The position numbers were made by a program, and so were the translations under genes. A DNA stretch of 64,000 nt from Lewinella sp. W8 (GTDB taxonomy: Bacteria > Bacteroidota > Bacteroidia > Chitinophagales > Saprospiraceae). The notes under the pieces are model-generated. The model had not been told where the DNA came from. It searched no databases and saw nothing but the letters and a program-made list of their open reading frames with translations. Each line of letters starts with the position of its first letter. Positions within the stretch are counted from its first letter, which is position 1. The stretch is from positions 124,001 through 188,000 of the forward strand of contig NZ_SNAQ03000006.1 in the NCBI RefSeq assembly GCF_004375085.3, in the 5' to 3' direction. Shown piece after piece: positions 16,528 to 25,040 of the stretch.

Positions 16528-18498
16528 ATGATCATGCGTACCCTCCTACTGCTTTGTATTCTGTTTTTCACCTTCCCATTGAGCGGGCAAGAAGAAAGTA
16601 TTTATGATGACGACCCCATGCAGGAGCTTCCCCTGGGGATGGAACACGCCGAGTATAAAATCCGTTACCCCTCCGGAAAAGAACTGGTGCAAACGAGGGT
16701 AGAACCCATGCACTGGTGGGTGGATATGGTCGACCCCCGACTGGAGGTGCTGATCTATGACCGCAACGTGGCCCGCTACGATCAGGCGACGGTTGATTAT
16801 CCGGGGGTATCCGTGGAATACGTTAAGCGGCTCGAAAACCCCAATTACCTTTTTGTGGGACTGTACATCGCTCCGGGTACCCAACCTGGCGCCTTCCCCA
16901 TCAAGTTGGCATCCCGCGTCCGCGCCCAAAATGAGCCGACGGAGACGAAATCGTTTGAGTACACCCTTCGGGCGCACCCCCGGCTGGAAAAAGGCCCCCG
17001 AACGCCCCTGAGTCAGGATGATTTCATTTACCTGATCATGCCCGACCGCTTCGCCAACGGCGACCCCGATAACGACAGCGTTGCCGGGATGGCACAGCAG
17101 GGAGTGAACCGCGATAAATTCCTTTTCCGGCACGGTGGTGACCTGACGGGCATCTTGGGCAAACTCGACTACCTGGAGGATCTGGGGGTAACGGCTATCT
17201 GGCTCAATCCCGTCCTGGAAAACGACCAACCCTACCAAAGTTATCACGGTTATGCCGTTACGGATCATTACCGAATTGACCGTCGCTTCGGCAGTAACGA
17301 GGACTATAAGGCCCTGGTAACAGCCGCCCACGAGCGGGGAATCAAGGTCATCATGGACGTCATTTTCAACCACGTCGGAGACCACCACTGGTTCATTGAG
17401 GACCTCCCGAGTATGGACTGGATTCACCAATGGCCGGAATACACCAAGACCACCTACCGGGCGACGACGGTATTCGATCCCCACGCCAGCGAATACGATA
17501 AGCGGCTGATGACCGACGGTTGGTTCGACAAGCACATGCCGGACCTCAACCAGCAAAATCCTCACCTGGCGAATTATCTGATCCAGAACAGCATTTGGTG
17601 GACCCTCTACAGCGGACAGGATGCTTTCCGGATTGACACCTACGCTTACCCCGACGCCGCCTTCATGGCCCGCTGGAATCAGCGGCTACGGGAAGAAATT
17701 CCCGATCTGGGCATCTTCGGGGAGACCTGGGTGCACGGTCCCGGTGTACAGGCCTGGTTTGCGGGGGGAAGAAATATCCACCAGGATTTCGACTCTCACC
17801 TCCCCGGCGTAACGGATTTTCAACTTCACTACGCCATCAATGAGGCCCTGAGCGTTGATCCCGGATGGAAAGAAGGCGTCCTGAAGCTTTACTACACTCT
17901 GGCGCAGGATTACCTGTACGAAGACCCCACCAAAAACGTACTCTTCCTGGACAACCACGATCTGGGCCGGATATTCTCTACGGTGAACCGGGACATGACG
18001 AAATTCAAGAGTGGGCTGGCTCTCCTGATGACCCTGCGGGGGATTCCGGTGATGTACTACGGTACCGAACTGGCCTTTACCGGGGCCGGCGGTGCCTTCG
18101 GGGAAGGTGGGCGCGTGGGTTTCCCGGGAGGATTTGCGGGCGACGACCGTAATCTGTTCTCCGACCAGGACCGCGATGCCACCGAGCGGGAAGCCTTCAA
18201 TTACGTGCGCCGACTGGCGCAGTACCGCCAGAAAAGTGCGGCCATGAGCCACGGCACCCTTACCCAATTCCTGCCCCAGGAGGGCGTCTACGTTTTCTTC
18301 CGCCGGGCGGGTAAGGAGCAGATGATGGTCATCTTCAACGGCAGCAGCAAAACGGTTGAGGACGTAAATCTTGTCCCCTACGAAGAACGTCTGGCGGGGT
18401 ACTCCGCGGGTTATGACCTGACCAAAGATCGGGAGCTTAACTCACTGGAGGGTATGACGCTGGCCCCGAAGGAAACGAGAATTATCTTCCTGAAGTAG
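16528..18498 (+). CDS. Secreted alpha-amylase (GH13, cyclomaltodextrinase/SusA-like)
   Basis: I start at the ATG at 16528 (MIMRTLLLLCILFFTFPLSG, signal peptide); 16534 is equally possible, while the frame open from 16438 adds polar residues. About 110 residues of N-terminal Ig-like domain precede the GH13 barrel: DDFIYLIMPDRFANGDPDND, LGVTAIWLNPVLEN, GIKVIMDVIFNHVG, and catalytic FRIDTYAYPD (Asp370), GIFGETWVHG (Glu399) and LDNHDLGR (Asp478). The C-terminal beta domain ends at about 656. Similar Bacteroidota enzymes cut cyclodextrins, pullulan or starch in the periplasm. A strong hairpin 34 nt after the stop should end transcription. Confidence 0.92.
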   Translation: MIMRTLLLLCILFFTFPLSGQEESIYDDDPMQELPLGMEHAEYKIRYPSGKELVQTRVEPMHWWVDMVDPRLEVLIYDRNVARYDQATVDYPGVSVEYVKRLENPNYLFVGLYIAPGTQPGAFPIKLASRVRAQNEPTETKSFEYTLRAHPRLEKGPRTPLSQDDFIYLIMPDRFANGDPDNDSVAGMAQQGVNRDKFLFRHGGDLTGILGKLDYLEDLGVTAIWLNPVLENDQPYQSYHGYAVTDHYRIDRRFGSNEDYKALVTAAHERGIKVIMDVIFNHVGDHHWFIEDLPSMDWIHQWPEYTKTTYRATTVFDPHASEYDKRLMTDGWFDKHMPDLNQQNPHLANYLIQNSIWWTLYSGQDAFRIDTYAYPDAAFMARWNQRLREEIPDLGIFGETWVHGPGVQAWFAGGRNIHQDFDSHLPGVTDFQLHYAINEALSVDPGWKEGVLKLYYTLAQDYLYEDPTKNVLFLDNHDLGRIFSTVNRDMTKFKSGLALLMTLRGIPVMYYGTELAFTGAGGAFGEGGRVGFPGGFAGDDRNLFSDQDRDATEREAFNYVRRLAQYRQKSAAMSHGTLTQFLPQEGVYVFFRRAGKEQMMVIFNGSSKTVEDVNLVPYEERLAGYSAGYDLTKDRELNSLEGMTLAPKETRIIFLK

Positions 18499-18531
18499 TC
18501 GGATGACAAGAGGCGTAACGCCGTATCCCAA

Positions 18532-18573
18532 AAAGAAAAGCGGTGCTGAGTTTGCTCAGCACCGCTTTTCTTT
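18532..18573. terminator. Bidirectional terminator, perfect 19-bp stem
   Basis: Left arm 18532-18550 and right arm 18555-18573 are perfect reverse complements with a TTTG loop. The stem core is CGGTGCTGAG, flanked by A-rich and T-rich arms, so it can work for both the amylase gene (+) and the TonB-like gene (-). Confidence 0.9.
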
Positions 18574-18585
18574 GACGTTCACCCC

Positions 18586-19569
18586 TTACTGTACCTTGAA
18601 GTTATAGGTAATCCGTCCACACTGACGTTCCGGGGCGGTGCCGTCGGCCTTGAAACGCCATTTTTTGGCGTTGGCGATGGCGGCGGCCACCAGATTCGGA
18701 TCCGCAGTGGTACTACCGGACTGGGTGTATTTCGCTTCGGTGATGTTGCCGTCGGGACTGACGCAGACGGAAACGACGACCACACCGGAGGTCTGAGAGT
18801 TTTCCCGTACGGGTGGGCTGGCCAGTACACCCCGTCCGCCCAGGCCACCGGAGACGCGACCGTTACCGGTTGAAATCCCCGTGAGTCGGTCGGCGTTGGG
18901 GTCACCGTTGGGATCACCCTGGTTACCGGGGTTACCGGTATTACCATTTCCGGATCCGGTGCCAAACAGGCCACCGATCTGGTCACGGGTGGCGTTGGCT
19001 TCCGCTTCCCGGGCCTGGCGTTCGGCCTCGGCCTGGCGTTGGCGCTCTGCTTCGGCTTCGGCCTGCCGGCGACGTTCGGCTTCGGCGGCTGCCTGACGCT
19101 GACGCTCGGCTTCAGCCGCCGCCTGACGTTGGCGTTCGGCCTCGTTGGCTTCGCGTTGCTGCTGTTCCCGTTCCGCCCGACGGCGGGCTTCCTCCTGCTG
19201 TTGCTGACGGCGCAGCGCCACCTCCGCGGGGTCTTCCTGCTGGATTACTTCCCGCTGCTGGGGCTGCGGCTCCGGACTGGAGGTTGGGGGCGGAGGCGTG
19301 GGCTCCGGCTGAACCTCCGGTGCGGGCGGCGGCGGCGGCGAAGGCTCCGGCTGGCTTACCGCCGGAGCGCTGGGGCCTGCGTTTTCGCTACCCTGACCGG
19401 TATCCACAAAGCCCAGGTTCACCAGAATGCCTGGTTGGCCCGGAGGAGGATTCAGATGGAAAAAAATCGGAATCACCAACAGGATGACGAAAAGGACGAA
19501 ACCGATCCCCGCGGCTACTTTACCGCGGCGGTCTCCTCTGAGTTCTGCTTCTGAAAGTTGGGCTTCCAT
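18586..19569 (-). CDS. TonB/TolA-like energy-transducing protein
   Basis: A 327-residue protein: short cytosolic N-terminus, one membrane segment (about 20-40: VAAGIGFVLFVILLVIPIFF), a Pro-rich stretch (about 70-110), a Glu/Gln/Arg/Ala-rich helical region (about 115-200, with repeats of AEAERQRQA) and a Gly/Asn-rich linker. It ends in a TonB/TolA-type C-terminal domain (GVVVVSVCVSPDGNITEAKY, LVAAAIANAKKWRFKADG, CGRITYNFKVQ). It should link inner-membrane proton force to outer-membrane receptors or to Tol-Pal functions. Two cysteines in the C-terminal domain could form a disulfide. No ExbB/ExbD genes are adjacent here. Confidence 0.88.
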   Translation of the reverse strand: MEAQLSEAELRGDRRGKVAAGIGFVLFVILLVIPIFFHLNPPPGQPGILVNLGFVDTGQGSENAGPSAPAVSQPEPSPPPPPAPEVQPEPTPPPPTSSPEPQPQQREVIQQEDPAEVALRRQQQQEEARRRAEREQQQREANEAERQRQAAAEAERQRQAAAEAERRRQAEAEAERQRQAEAERQAREAEANATRDQIGGLFGTGSGNGNTGNPGNQGDPNGDPNADRLTGISTGNGRVSGGLGGRGVLASPPVRENSQTSGVVVVSVCVSPDGNITEAKYTQSGSTTADPNLVAAAIANAKKWRFKADGTAPERQCGRITYNFKVQ

Positions 19570-19686
19570 ACTTTATTGATTTGTCTGTGGTGTAGATGAT
19601 AAACTTCATCCGATTACATAAAAGTGCCCCACATCAACTTAAAAAAAACCAAAATCCCCCAATAATTAGGGAACGGCAGGAGAATC

Positions 19687-20043
19687 CTAATGAGCAACCT
19701 CCTCCTGTTGGTACAGGCGAAATAACCAGTATACCAACAACATTTGCACCGCCAGCCGGATGGCGGCGACCGTATGGGTTCCGATCGCCGGCCGGGGCCT
19801 GAGGAGATCCCAGACGTGAATGCCCAGAAACATGACCATCAGGATCAGCGTACCCAGTAAGGCCAGCTTGCGGAAATTTGGCAGGAACAGGAGAACCCCA
19901 AGAATGATTTCCGCAATTCCACCAGCGGCGTTGGCCATCCGCTTGGGGAACCAGTCGGGCATGATGGGATCGTAGAAGGCCGGATTAACGAAATGGTATA
20001 TCCCCGCGAAAATCAGGATGCCGGCAAAGATTTTGAGGAGCAT
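19687..20043 (-). CDS. DoxX-like four-helix membrane protein
   Basis: A 118-residue protein with four membrane helices: MLLKIFAGILIFAGIYHFVN, a GGIAEIILGVLLFLP segment, ALLGTLILMVMFLGIHVWDLL and AVQMLLVYWLFRLY. The pattern of small membrane protein with AGIYHFVNPAFY and GGIAEI fits the DoxX family; roles are poorly known. Its ATG shares one base with the stop of the M20 amidohydrolase gene (TAATG), so it is translationally coupled to it. Confidence 0.78.
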   Translation of the reverse strand: MLLKIFAGILIFAGIYHFVNPAFYDPIMPDWFPKRMANAAGGIAEIILGVLLFLPNFRKLALLGTLILMVMFLGIHVWDLLRPRPAIGTHTVAAIRLAVQMLLVYWLFRLYQQEEVAH

Positions 20044-21371
20044 TATTTGCGGGCCTTATTGTTCAGGTAATCCAGGGCGATGTTGGTGTACAACTGTACC
20101 CCCAGTTTCATGCCCCGGTCATCCACCCGGAAATTGGGTGTGTGGTGGCCGGGCGCCTCCGCCCGGTTCATCTCCGGGTCCATCCCTCCGAGGAAGAGAA
20201 AGAGGCTGGGCACTTCCTGAGCGTAAAACGCAAAATCTTCCGCTCCGGTAATGGGCCGTACGAGATTTACGTTGTCCTCTCCGGCCGTGGCAACGACGGT
20301 GGGCATGAGTTCCCGGGTGATGGCCGGGTCGTTGTAGGTGACCGGGTTTCCCGGTTCAATGTTGACGATCGCTTCCGCGCCGCTGCTGGCGGCGATGTTC
20401 GTGGCCGTTTGCTCGATTCTGTGGAAAATCTCTTTCTTCATTTCCGTATCCAGGGTTCGGATGGTACCGATCATGGTCACTTCGTTGGGGATGATGTTCT
20501 CCCGAACGCCACCTTCGATCTTGCCGATGCTGATGACGGCCGCTTCCTTGGTCAGCTGGGTTTGCCGGGCGATGATCATCTGCAGTCCCTGGATGATCTG
20601 GGCCGCAGCGGTGATGGGATCGATACCGGCCCAGGGCGCCGAGCCGTGGGCCTGCTTACCCTTGACGGTGATGGTAAAGCGATTGGATGCCGCCAGGGCC
20701 CCTCCGGGTTTGTAGTTTACCTGCCCGACGGGCGTCTGGGAATTGATGTGGATACCAAAGGCCGCCTCAACACCATAATCTTTCAGGGCTCCTTCCCTGA
20801 CCATCATGCTGGCACCACCCTCTTCTCCTTCGGGCGCCCCTTCCTCGGCGGGTTGAAAGAGGAAGACGATCGTACCCTGAATTTCATCCTTCCGCTGGGA
20901 GAGAATTTCGGCCGCTCCCATGAGCATCGCCACGTGGGTATCGTGCCCACAGGCGTGCATCACCCCTACTTCCGCGCCCCGGTACTGGGCTTTGGCTTTG
21001 CTGGCGTAGGGCAGATCAACGATTTCGGTTACCGGCAGGCCGTCCATGTCCGCCCGTAGGGCAATGACGCCGCCGGGCTTATTGCCCTTCAACACGCCAA
21101 TCACCCCGGTGTGGGCTACACCCGTACGCACTTCCAGGCCGAGTTCCCGAAGGTGGTTGGCCACGTATTTGGCCGTTTCAAATTCCCGGTTGCTCAGCTC
21201 CGGGTTGGCGTGCAGATGATGCCGCCACTCGATGACCTTGCCCTCGATCGCTTCGGCGGCGGTCCGGGTGGCCTGATAAGGAGCCGTCTGAGCGTGGGCG
21301 GCTATGCACGAGCCCATTAAGGCCACCAGGAAAAGAATAATGGAAGGTTTGCTGAATATCGGGCGAATCAT
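20043..21371 (-). CDS. M20-family amidohydrolase (exported)
   Basis: A 442-residue enzyme with a signal peptide (MIRPIFSKPSIILFLVALMG, cleavage near AHA-QT). M20D hallmarks: WRHHLHANPELSNREFETA, VIALRADMDGLPV, VMHACGHDTHVAML (Cys141, His143) and LFQPAEEGAPEGEEGG (Glu176, Glu177), plus a dimerisation domain (IDPITAAAQIIQGLQMII) and the late His in APGHHTPNF. Such enzymes hydrolyse N-acyl amino acids, hippurate-like amides or IAA-amino acid conjugates using two metal ions. The export signal places it in the periplasm. Operon with the DoxX-like gene. Confidence 0.92.
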   Translation of the reverse strand: MIRPIFSKPSIILFLVALMGSCIAAHAQTAPYQATRTAAEAIEGKVIEWRHHLHANPELSNREFETAKYVANHLRELGLEVRTGVAHTGVIGVLKGNKPGGVIALRADMDGLPVTEIVDLPYASKAKAQYRGAEVGVMHACGHDTHVAMLMGAAEILSQRKDEIQGTIVFLFQPAEEGAPEGEEGGASMMVREGALKDYGVEAAFGIHINSQTPVGQVNYKPGGALAASNRFTITVKGKQAHGSAPWAGIDPITAAAQIIQGLQMIIARQTQLTKEAAVISIGKIEGGVRENIIPNEVTMIGTIRTLDTEMKKEIFHRIEQTATNIAASSGAEAIVNIEPGNPVTYNDPAITRELMPTVVATAGEDNVNLVRPITGAEDFAFYAQEVPSLFLFLGGMDPEMNRAEAPGHHTPNFRVDDRGMKLGVQLYTNIALDYLNNKARK

Positions 21372-21457
21372 TGGCGTAATGTTCTTTTTTAGATTGAGCC
21401 CGTAAGATAGTCAACAATGGAATCTGTCATCCGCCCGGTCCGCCGTTCCGCAAAATA

Positions 21458-21491
21458 CGAAGCGGTGGTGAGCAACCTCACCACCGCTTCG
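21458..21491. terminator. Terminator hairpin downstream of subtilase gene
   Basis: A perfect 15-bp stem (21458-21472 with 21477-21491, core AGCGGTGGTGAG) with a CAAC loop lies just after the stop of the minus-strand protease gene at 21521. On the minus strand it is followed by TATTTTG. Confidence 0.8.
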
Positions 21492-21520
21492 AAACTTTAG
21501 ATTGATTAAAGCTTCGCGCC

Positions 21521-23158
21521 TTAGTACATCATCAGAGAAGCGTCACGGTCGGCGGCTTTACGCTTTTTACCCTTGACCGTTTCGGCCATCTTCACGGCCG
21601 TGTAGGCGTTGGCAATGCCACTAGTGGCGGACAGCTCCGCGAAGCTCACCGTTTCCTCCGAACCAGGCTTGGTGACCTGCAGGCTGACGGGCAGAGCACT
21701 TTCGAGGATGATCTCCCGCACCTGCTTCGCCGTCAGGTCGGGGAAGTAGCTGCGCAGCAGGGCCGCGATGCCCGCCACCATCGGCGCAGCCATGGAGGTA
21801 CCCTGGAGGTTCTCGTACTCGTCACCGGGAACGGTGGAGTAGATTCTTACGCCGGGAGCAAAAACATCGACGTACTTGCTATTGTAGTTCGAGAAGCTGG
21901 CGGGGAAGGAGGCGTCGTAGCTGGCGCTGGAGGCCCCCACCGTGATCCAGGTTTTGCTGGCCTTAGGCTTGAAGAGCCCCTTTTTGACGTAAGTATCGTT
22001 CGGATAGTTGTTCGTCAGGGTCAGCTTCTTGCCGTCATTACCGGCGGCGTGCACCAGCAGCACGTCGTTCTTTTCGGCGTAGCGTACCGCAGCATCAACG
22101 GCATCCTTATAGGGGCTCTGTCCCTTACCGAAGGACATATTGATTACCGAAGCACCATTATCTACCGCGTAGCGGATGGCGTTGGCTACGTCCTTGTCGC
22201 GCTCGTCGCCGTTGGGTACCGTCCGTACGGACATAATACGCACGTGGGGGCCACCCACACCGTCGACGCCGATGCCATTGTCGCGCATGGCGGCAATGAT
22301 ACCGGCTACGTGAGTACCGTGCTGAGCGTCAGGTCCTTCCACGTTGTTGTTTCCGTAGTAACGATCATCCAGGTTGCTGGGATTGTCGCCTACGATGGAA
22401 CGGGCGTCAAAATCGGGGTTGTAGTTGTATTTCAACTGTCCGTCAAAGTAGTCCACGGCATCTTCGATCTGGCCATAAACTTCCTTGAAGGAGGCGCCGT
22501 TAGCGGCCGCGTTGGCGATGATGCGCTGCACCATGCCGGTCATCTGGTCCTTGTTTTCCATTTTAGCGACGGCCTCGGCGGTGATGTCCGCAGGCTTTTT
22601 GCCCATCCGCTTCACGATGGCGTCAAAGGCTTCCTTGATGGAGCTGAACTGAGCCGCCTGGGGGCCTAAGCTTTCCTGGGTTTCCTGGATGGTTTTTTCG
22701 TATTCCTTGTAGGCGTCAAATTCTTCCTTCTCTGCCTTACTGAGTCCATCGCGGTTCCGGTTGTTGTACTTGGCTTTGTACTTGTTGTACAGCCGGACGA
22801 CCTCCAGGTTTTCGTAGTTGATGTTCTGTCCGTCGGCGCCGCCGATGAAGTTCCAGCCGTGGATGTCGTCCACGTAGCCGTTGTTGTCGTCGTCGATGCC
22901 ATTTCCGGCGATTTCACCGGGGTTGACCCACATGATGTCCTTCAGGTCTTCGTGATCGGCGTCTACGCCGGAATCAATCACGGCTACGACCACCGTCTGA
23001 GCGGACTTTCCCGCCAGGTATTCATGCGCTTTCTTGGCACTTACGCCGGGAAAGGTATCGTCCGTACGATCCAGGTCCCACCAATTCTGGGGGGCTTCCC
23101 CCTGGGCCACGAGGCCCGCTGCCGCCAGAAAAGCGACAAAAAAGAGTAGTTTTCTCAT
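21521..23158 (-). CDS. Exported subtilisin-like serine protease (S8)
   Basis: A 545-residue protein with a signal peptide (MRKLLFFVAFLAAAGLVAQG). The catalytic triad is VVVAVIDSGVDADHED (Asp62), AQHGTHVAGIIAA (His280) and QGTSMAAPMVAGIAALL (Ser455), with oxyanion Asn374 in HAAGNDGK. Between Asp and His lies an insertion of about 170 residues, rich in Lys, Glu and Asn (about 105-275), much longer than in classical subtilisins; it matches a subgroup of Bacteroidota S8 peptidases. No type IX sorting domain is visible at the end (LMMY), so it is probably periplasmic. Standalone with its own terminator. Confidence 0.9.
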   Translation of the reverse strand: MRKLLFFVAFLAAAGLVAQGEAPQNWWDLDRTDDTFPGVSAKKAHEYLAGKSAQTVVVAVIDSGVDADHEDLKDIMWVNPGEIAGNGIDDDNNGYVDDIHGWNFIGGADGQNINYENLEVVRLYNKYKAKYNNRNRDGLSKAEKEEFDAYKEYEKTIQETQESLGPQAAQFSSIKEAFDAIVKRMGKKPADITAEAVAKMENKDQMTGMVQRIIANAAANGASFKEVYGQIEDAVDYFDGQLKYNYNPDFDARSIVGDNPSNLDDRYYGNNNVEGPDAQHGTHVAGIIAAMRDNGIGVDGVGGPHVRIMSVRTVPNGDERDKDVANAIRYAVDNGASVINMSFGKGQSPYKDAVDAAVRYAEKNDVLLVHAAGNDGKKLTLTNNYPNDTYVKKGLFKPKASKTWITVGASSASYDASFPASFSNYNSKYVDVFAPGVRIYSTVPGDEYENLQGTSMAAPMVAGIAALLRSYFPDLTAKQVREIILESALPVSLQVTKPGSEETVSFAELSATSGIANAYTAVKMAETVKGKKRKAADRDASLMMY

Positions 23159-23434
23159 GGTAATTCGCTGATTTTATCCGCAAAGAAAGCAATACTTCTT
23201 TGGTTAACCTTGCTTTCCCGTCCGCTGATCCCTCAAGGAGGGCTTCTGGCCGACGGAATGCGGAAATTATTAGAGTAACGTCCGTTGCGGAGAGTTGGTC
23301 CATAAGGGTTTCTTAAAATCTTGGGGCGCGGGGCCGTGAAGCGAAGCGGAATACTCGGCTCAGCCGGTACAGGTGCAGGGTGCAAGACTCTACTTTACCC
23401 GGTTTCGCTGGGGAATACTCCCGGGGCCAGCGTT

Positions 23435-24598
23435 TCACTCATCGGTGCGCATTAGGAGGTCGAGGATGCCCCGGGCGATCTCCCGGCGGAAATCTTCGGC
23501 GTAATCACCATTCCCCATCACCACCACTCCAAGATCACTTTCGGGTACCAATACCAGAAAAGACCGGAACCCCCGATCTCCCCCGAAGTGCCCCACCGCT
23601 GCCGTACCGTCCAGGTCGTACCGCTGAAAGCCCAGTCCGATACGGTCCGTCAGGACGGTGGAGGGGTCGACCATTTGCCGCCAAAAACCATCCTCCTTTT
23701 CCCGGGCCAATGCCCCCAGGACGTTGGCCATCCATTTCGCCAATTCCTCCGGGGAAGCATTAAGGGTACTGCTGGGTGCGTGCTCCCGGGTGTAGGGGTA
23801 AATGGTCCGGGTTCGGACAGCCCCGGTGAGCCAGTGCCTGGTGTGGGGGCGGGCCAGCAGGGAGTCCGGCAGCAGGAAGTGGCGAAAATCACTGTCGTGC
23901 ATCTTTCCTGGCTCCAGCACCCGTGCTTTAACGTAGTCTTCAAAAGCTTGTTGGCTGACCGTTGCCACCACGTGCCCCAGCAGATCGTAGCCCAGGTTGG
24001 AGTAGGCGAAGGTGGTCCCCGGCGTCGTGCTCAGTTGCCAGTCCTCCGCCAGCAGGTAACGCTCCAGGCTACCGGGGTCCGTGTGGTAACGCCTCCAGTG
24101 GTAGTTACTGAGGTCGGGCAAGCCCGAAGTGTGGTTGAGGAGCTGGCGGACGGTAACGTCCGAAAACCTCGGGTCCGTGACCTGAAGACCGGGGATTAAT
24201 GCTACGATTCGGTCGTCGAGATCAAGGGCGCCGTCCGCCACCAGCTGCATTACGGCCTGAGCCGTGAAGAGCTTACTGACCGAGGCGGTGTGGAAGAGGG
24301 TCGTTTCCGTTACGGTGCGGAGCGTATCGAGGTCCGCCCAGCCGTATCCCCTGGCGTAAAGGACGGTATCCGCCCGAGCAACGCCCACGGCGATGCCAGG
24401 CAGTTGGTGCTCGGACATGATTTGCAGCACGAGTTCGTCAACCTGATCGGACAATTCCCAGGAAGCCGCCGGGCCATTGGCCCGGGGCGGCGGCAGGGTG
24501 GATCGGCCACAAGCCTGCAGGAGCACGAGCAGGATCAGGATTATCGCGGGAAGTACCAGGTGGGCGATGCGCGGCAGCGATCGATAAACGTTAGCCAT
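23435..24598 (-). CDS. Beta-lactamase-fold serine hydrolase lipoprotein
   Basis: The 387-residue product starts best at 24598 (MANVYRSLPR, then a membrane stretch ending in LLQAC, Cys30). It has HTASVSKLFTAQAVMQLV (Ser106, Lys109 of SxxK), LLNHTSGLPDLSNYHW, and FAYSNLGYDLLG (Tyr199, Asn201 of YxN), with a late GHFGGDRGF equivalent of the KTG/HxG motif. The class includes esterases, peptidases and true beta-lactamases; the substrate cannot be told. Its start overlaps the end of the upstream membrane protein gene by 8 nt, indicating an operon. Confidence 0.88.
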   Translation of the reverse strand: MANVYRSLPRIAHLVLPAIILILLVLLQACGRSTLPPPRANGPAASWELSDQVDELVLQIMSEHQLPGIAVGVARADTVLYARGYGWADLDTLRTVTETTLFHTASVSKLFTAQAVMQLVADGALDLDDRIVALIPGLQVTDPRFSDVTVRQLLNHTSGLPDLSNYHWRRYHTDPGSLERYLLAEDWQLSTTPGTTFAYSNLGYDLLGHVVATVSQQAFEDYVKARVLEPGKMHDSDFRHFLLPDSLLARPHTRHWLTGAVRTRTIYPYTREHAPSSTLNASPEELAKWMANVLGALAREKEDGFWRQMVDPSTVLTDRIGLGFQRYDLDGTAAVGHFGGDRGFRSFLVLVPESDLGVVVMGNGDYAEDFRREIARGILDLLMRTDE

Positions 24599-24887
24599 GC
24601 GGCGAAGTAACAAAGGTAAAGGTGACCAACAGGATCAGATCGACCAGCAGCAGTCCGATACCGACATAATTAGCCGCCGTTCGCTGACTGGCCGTTTTCC
24701 CAACGGCCAGTATCCCCAGGACCAACAACACCGGAACCGCCGCAATCGCCGGCAGGGTAAACAATTCCACCAGCACGTCCAGCCGGCCGATTTCCCACTG
24801 GTACTGACTGGTCAGAAACAGCAGGACGAAATAGACCAGGAGGCCGGCCGCCAGCAGGGGAAGTAGGTACTTGGGAAATCGGATCAT
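24591..24887 (-). CDS. Small three-helix membrane protein
   Basis: A 98-residue hydrophobic protein from the ATG at 24887 (MIRFPKYLLPLLAAGLLVYF) with three membrane helices, the last being ANYVGIGLLLVDLILLVTFTF. A GTG at 24917 would add ten polar residues, but that extension runs into a dispersed GGCACCTGCG element, so I prefer the ATG. No family recognised. It overlaps the start of the serine hydrolase gene by 8 nt and is probably co-transcribed with it. Confidence 0.65.
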   Translation of the reverse strand: MIRFPKYLLPLLAAGLLVYFVLLFLTSQYQWEIGRLDVLVELFTLPAIAAVPVLLVLGILAVGKTASQRTAANYVGIGLLLVDLILLVTFTFVTSPHG

Positions 24888-24912
24888 GGGCTTTGCTCTT
24901 TTGGCATGTGTT

Positions 24913-24922
24913 GGCACCTGCG
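24913..24922 (+). repeat. Dispersed element GGCACCTGCG
   Basis: One of six exact copies of this 10-mer in the window (others at 29604, 39444, 46003, 55212 and, reversed, 58640). Context GGCACCTGCGGCAGCCAA. Confidence 0.5.
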
Positions 24923-24995
24923 GCAGCCAAAAAATGACCTACCGGTTAATACGGGTGACACCTAAAATAAATATAGGGTTCATCAGTAAAACCCG

Positions 24996-25003
24996 TACCT
25001 TTG
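24996..25003 (+). promoter_or_regulatory. Promoter -7 element TACCTTTG for typA
   Basis: A perfect TAnnTTTG element 37 nt before the typA ATG, in an AT-rich stretch following the divergent membrane protein gene. This is the usual leader length, in contrast with the very short ones found elsewhere in the window. Confidence 0.6.
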
Positions 25004-25040
25004 CGCCTTCTTAGCGAAATCGCTCCCCAAATTTAACTGC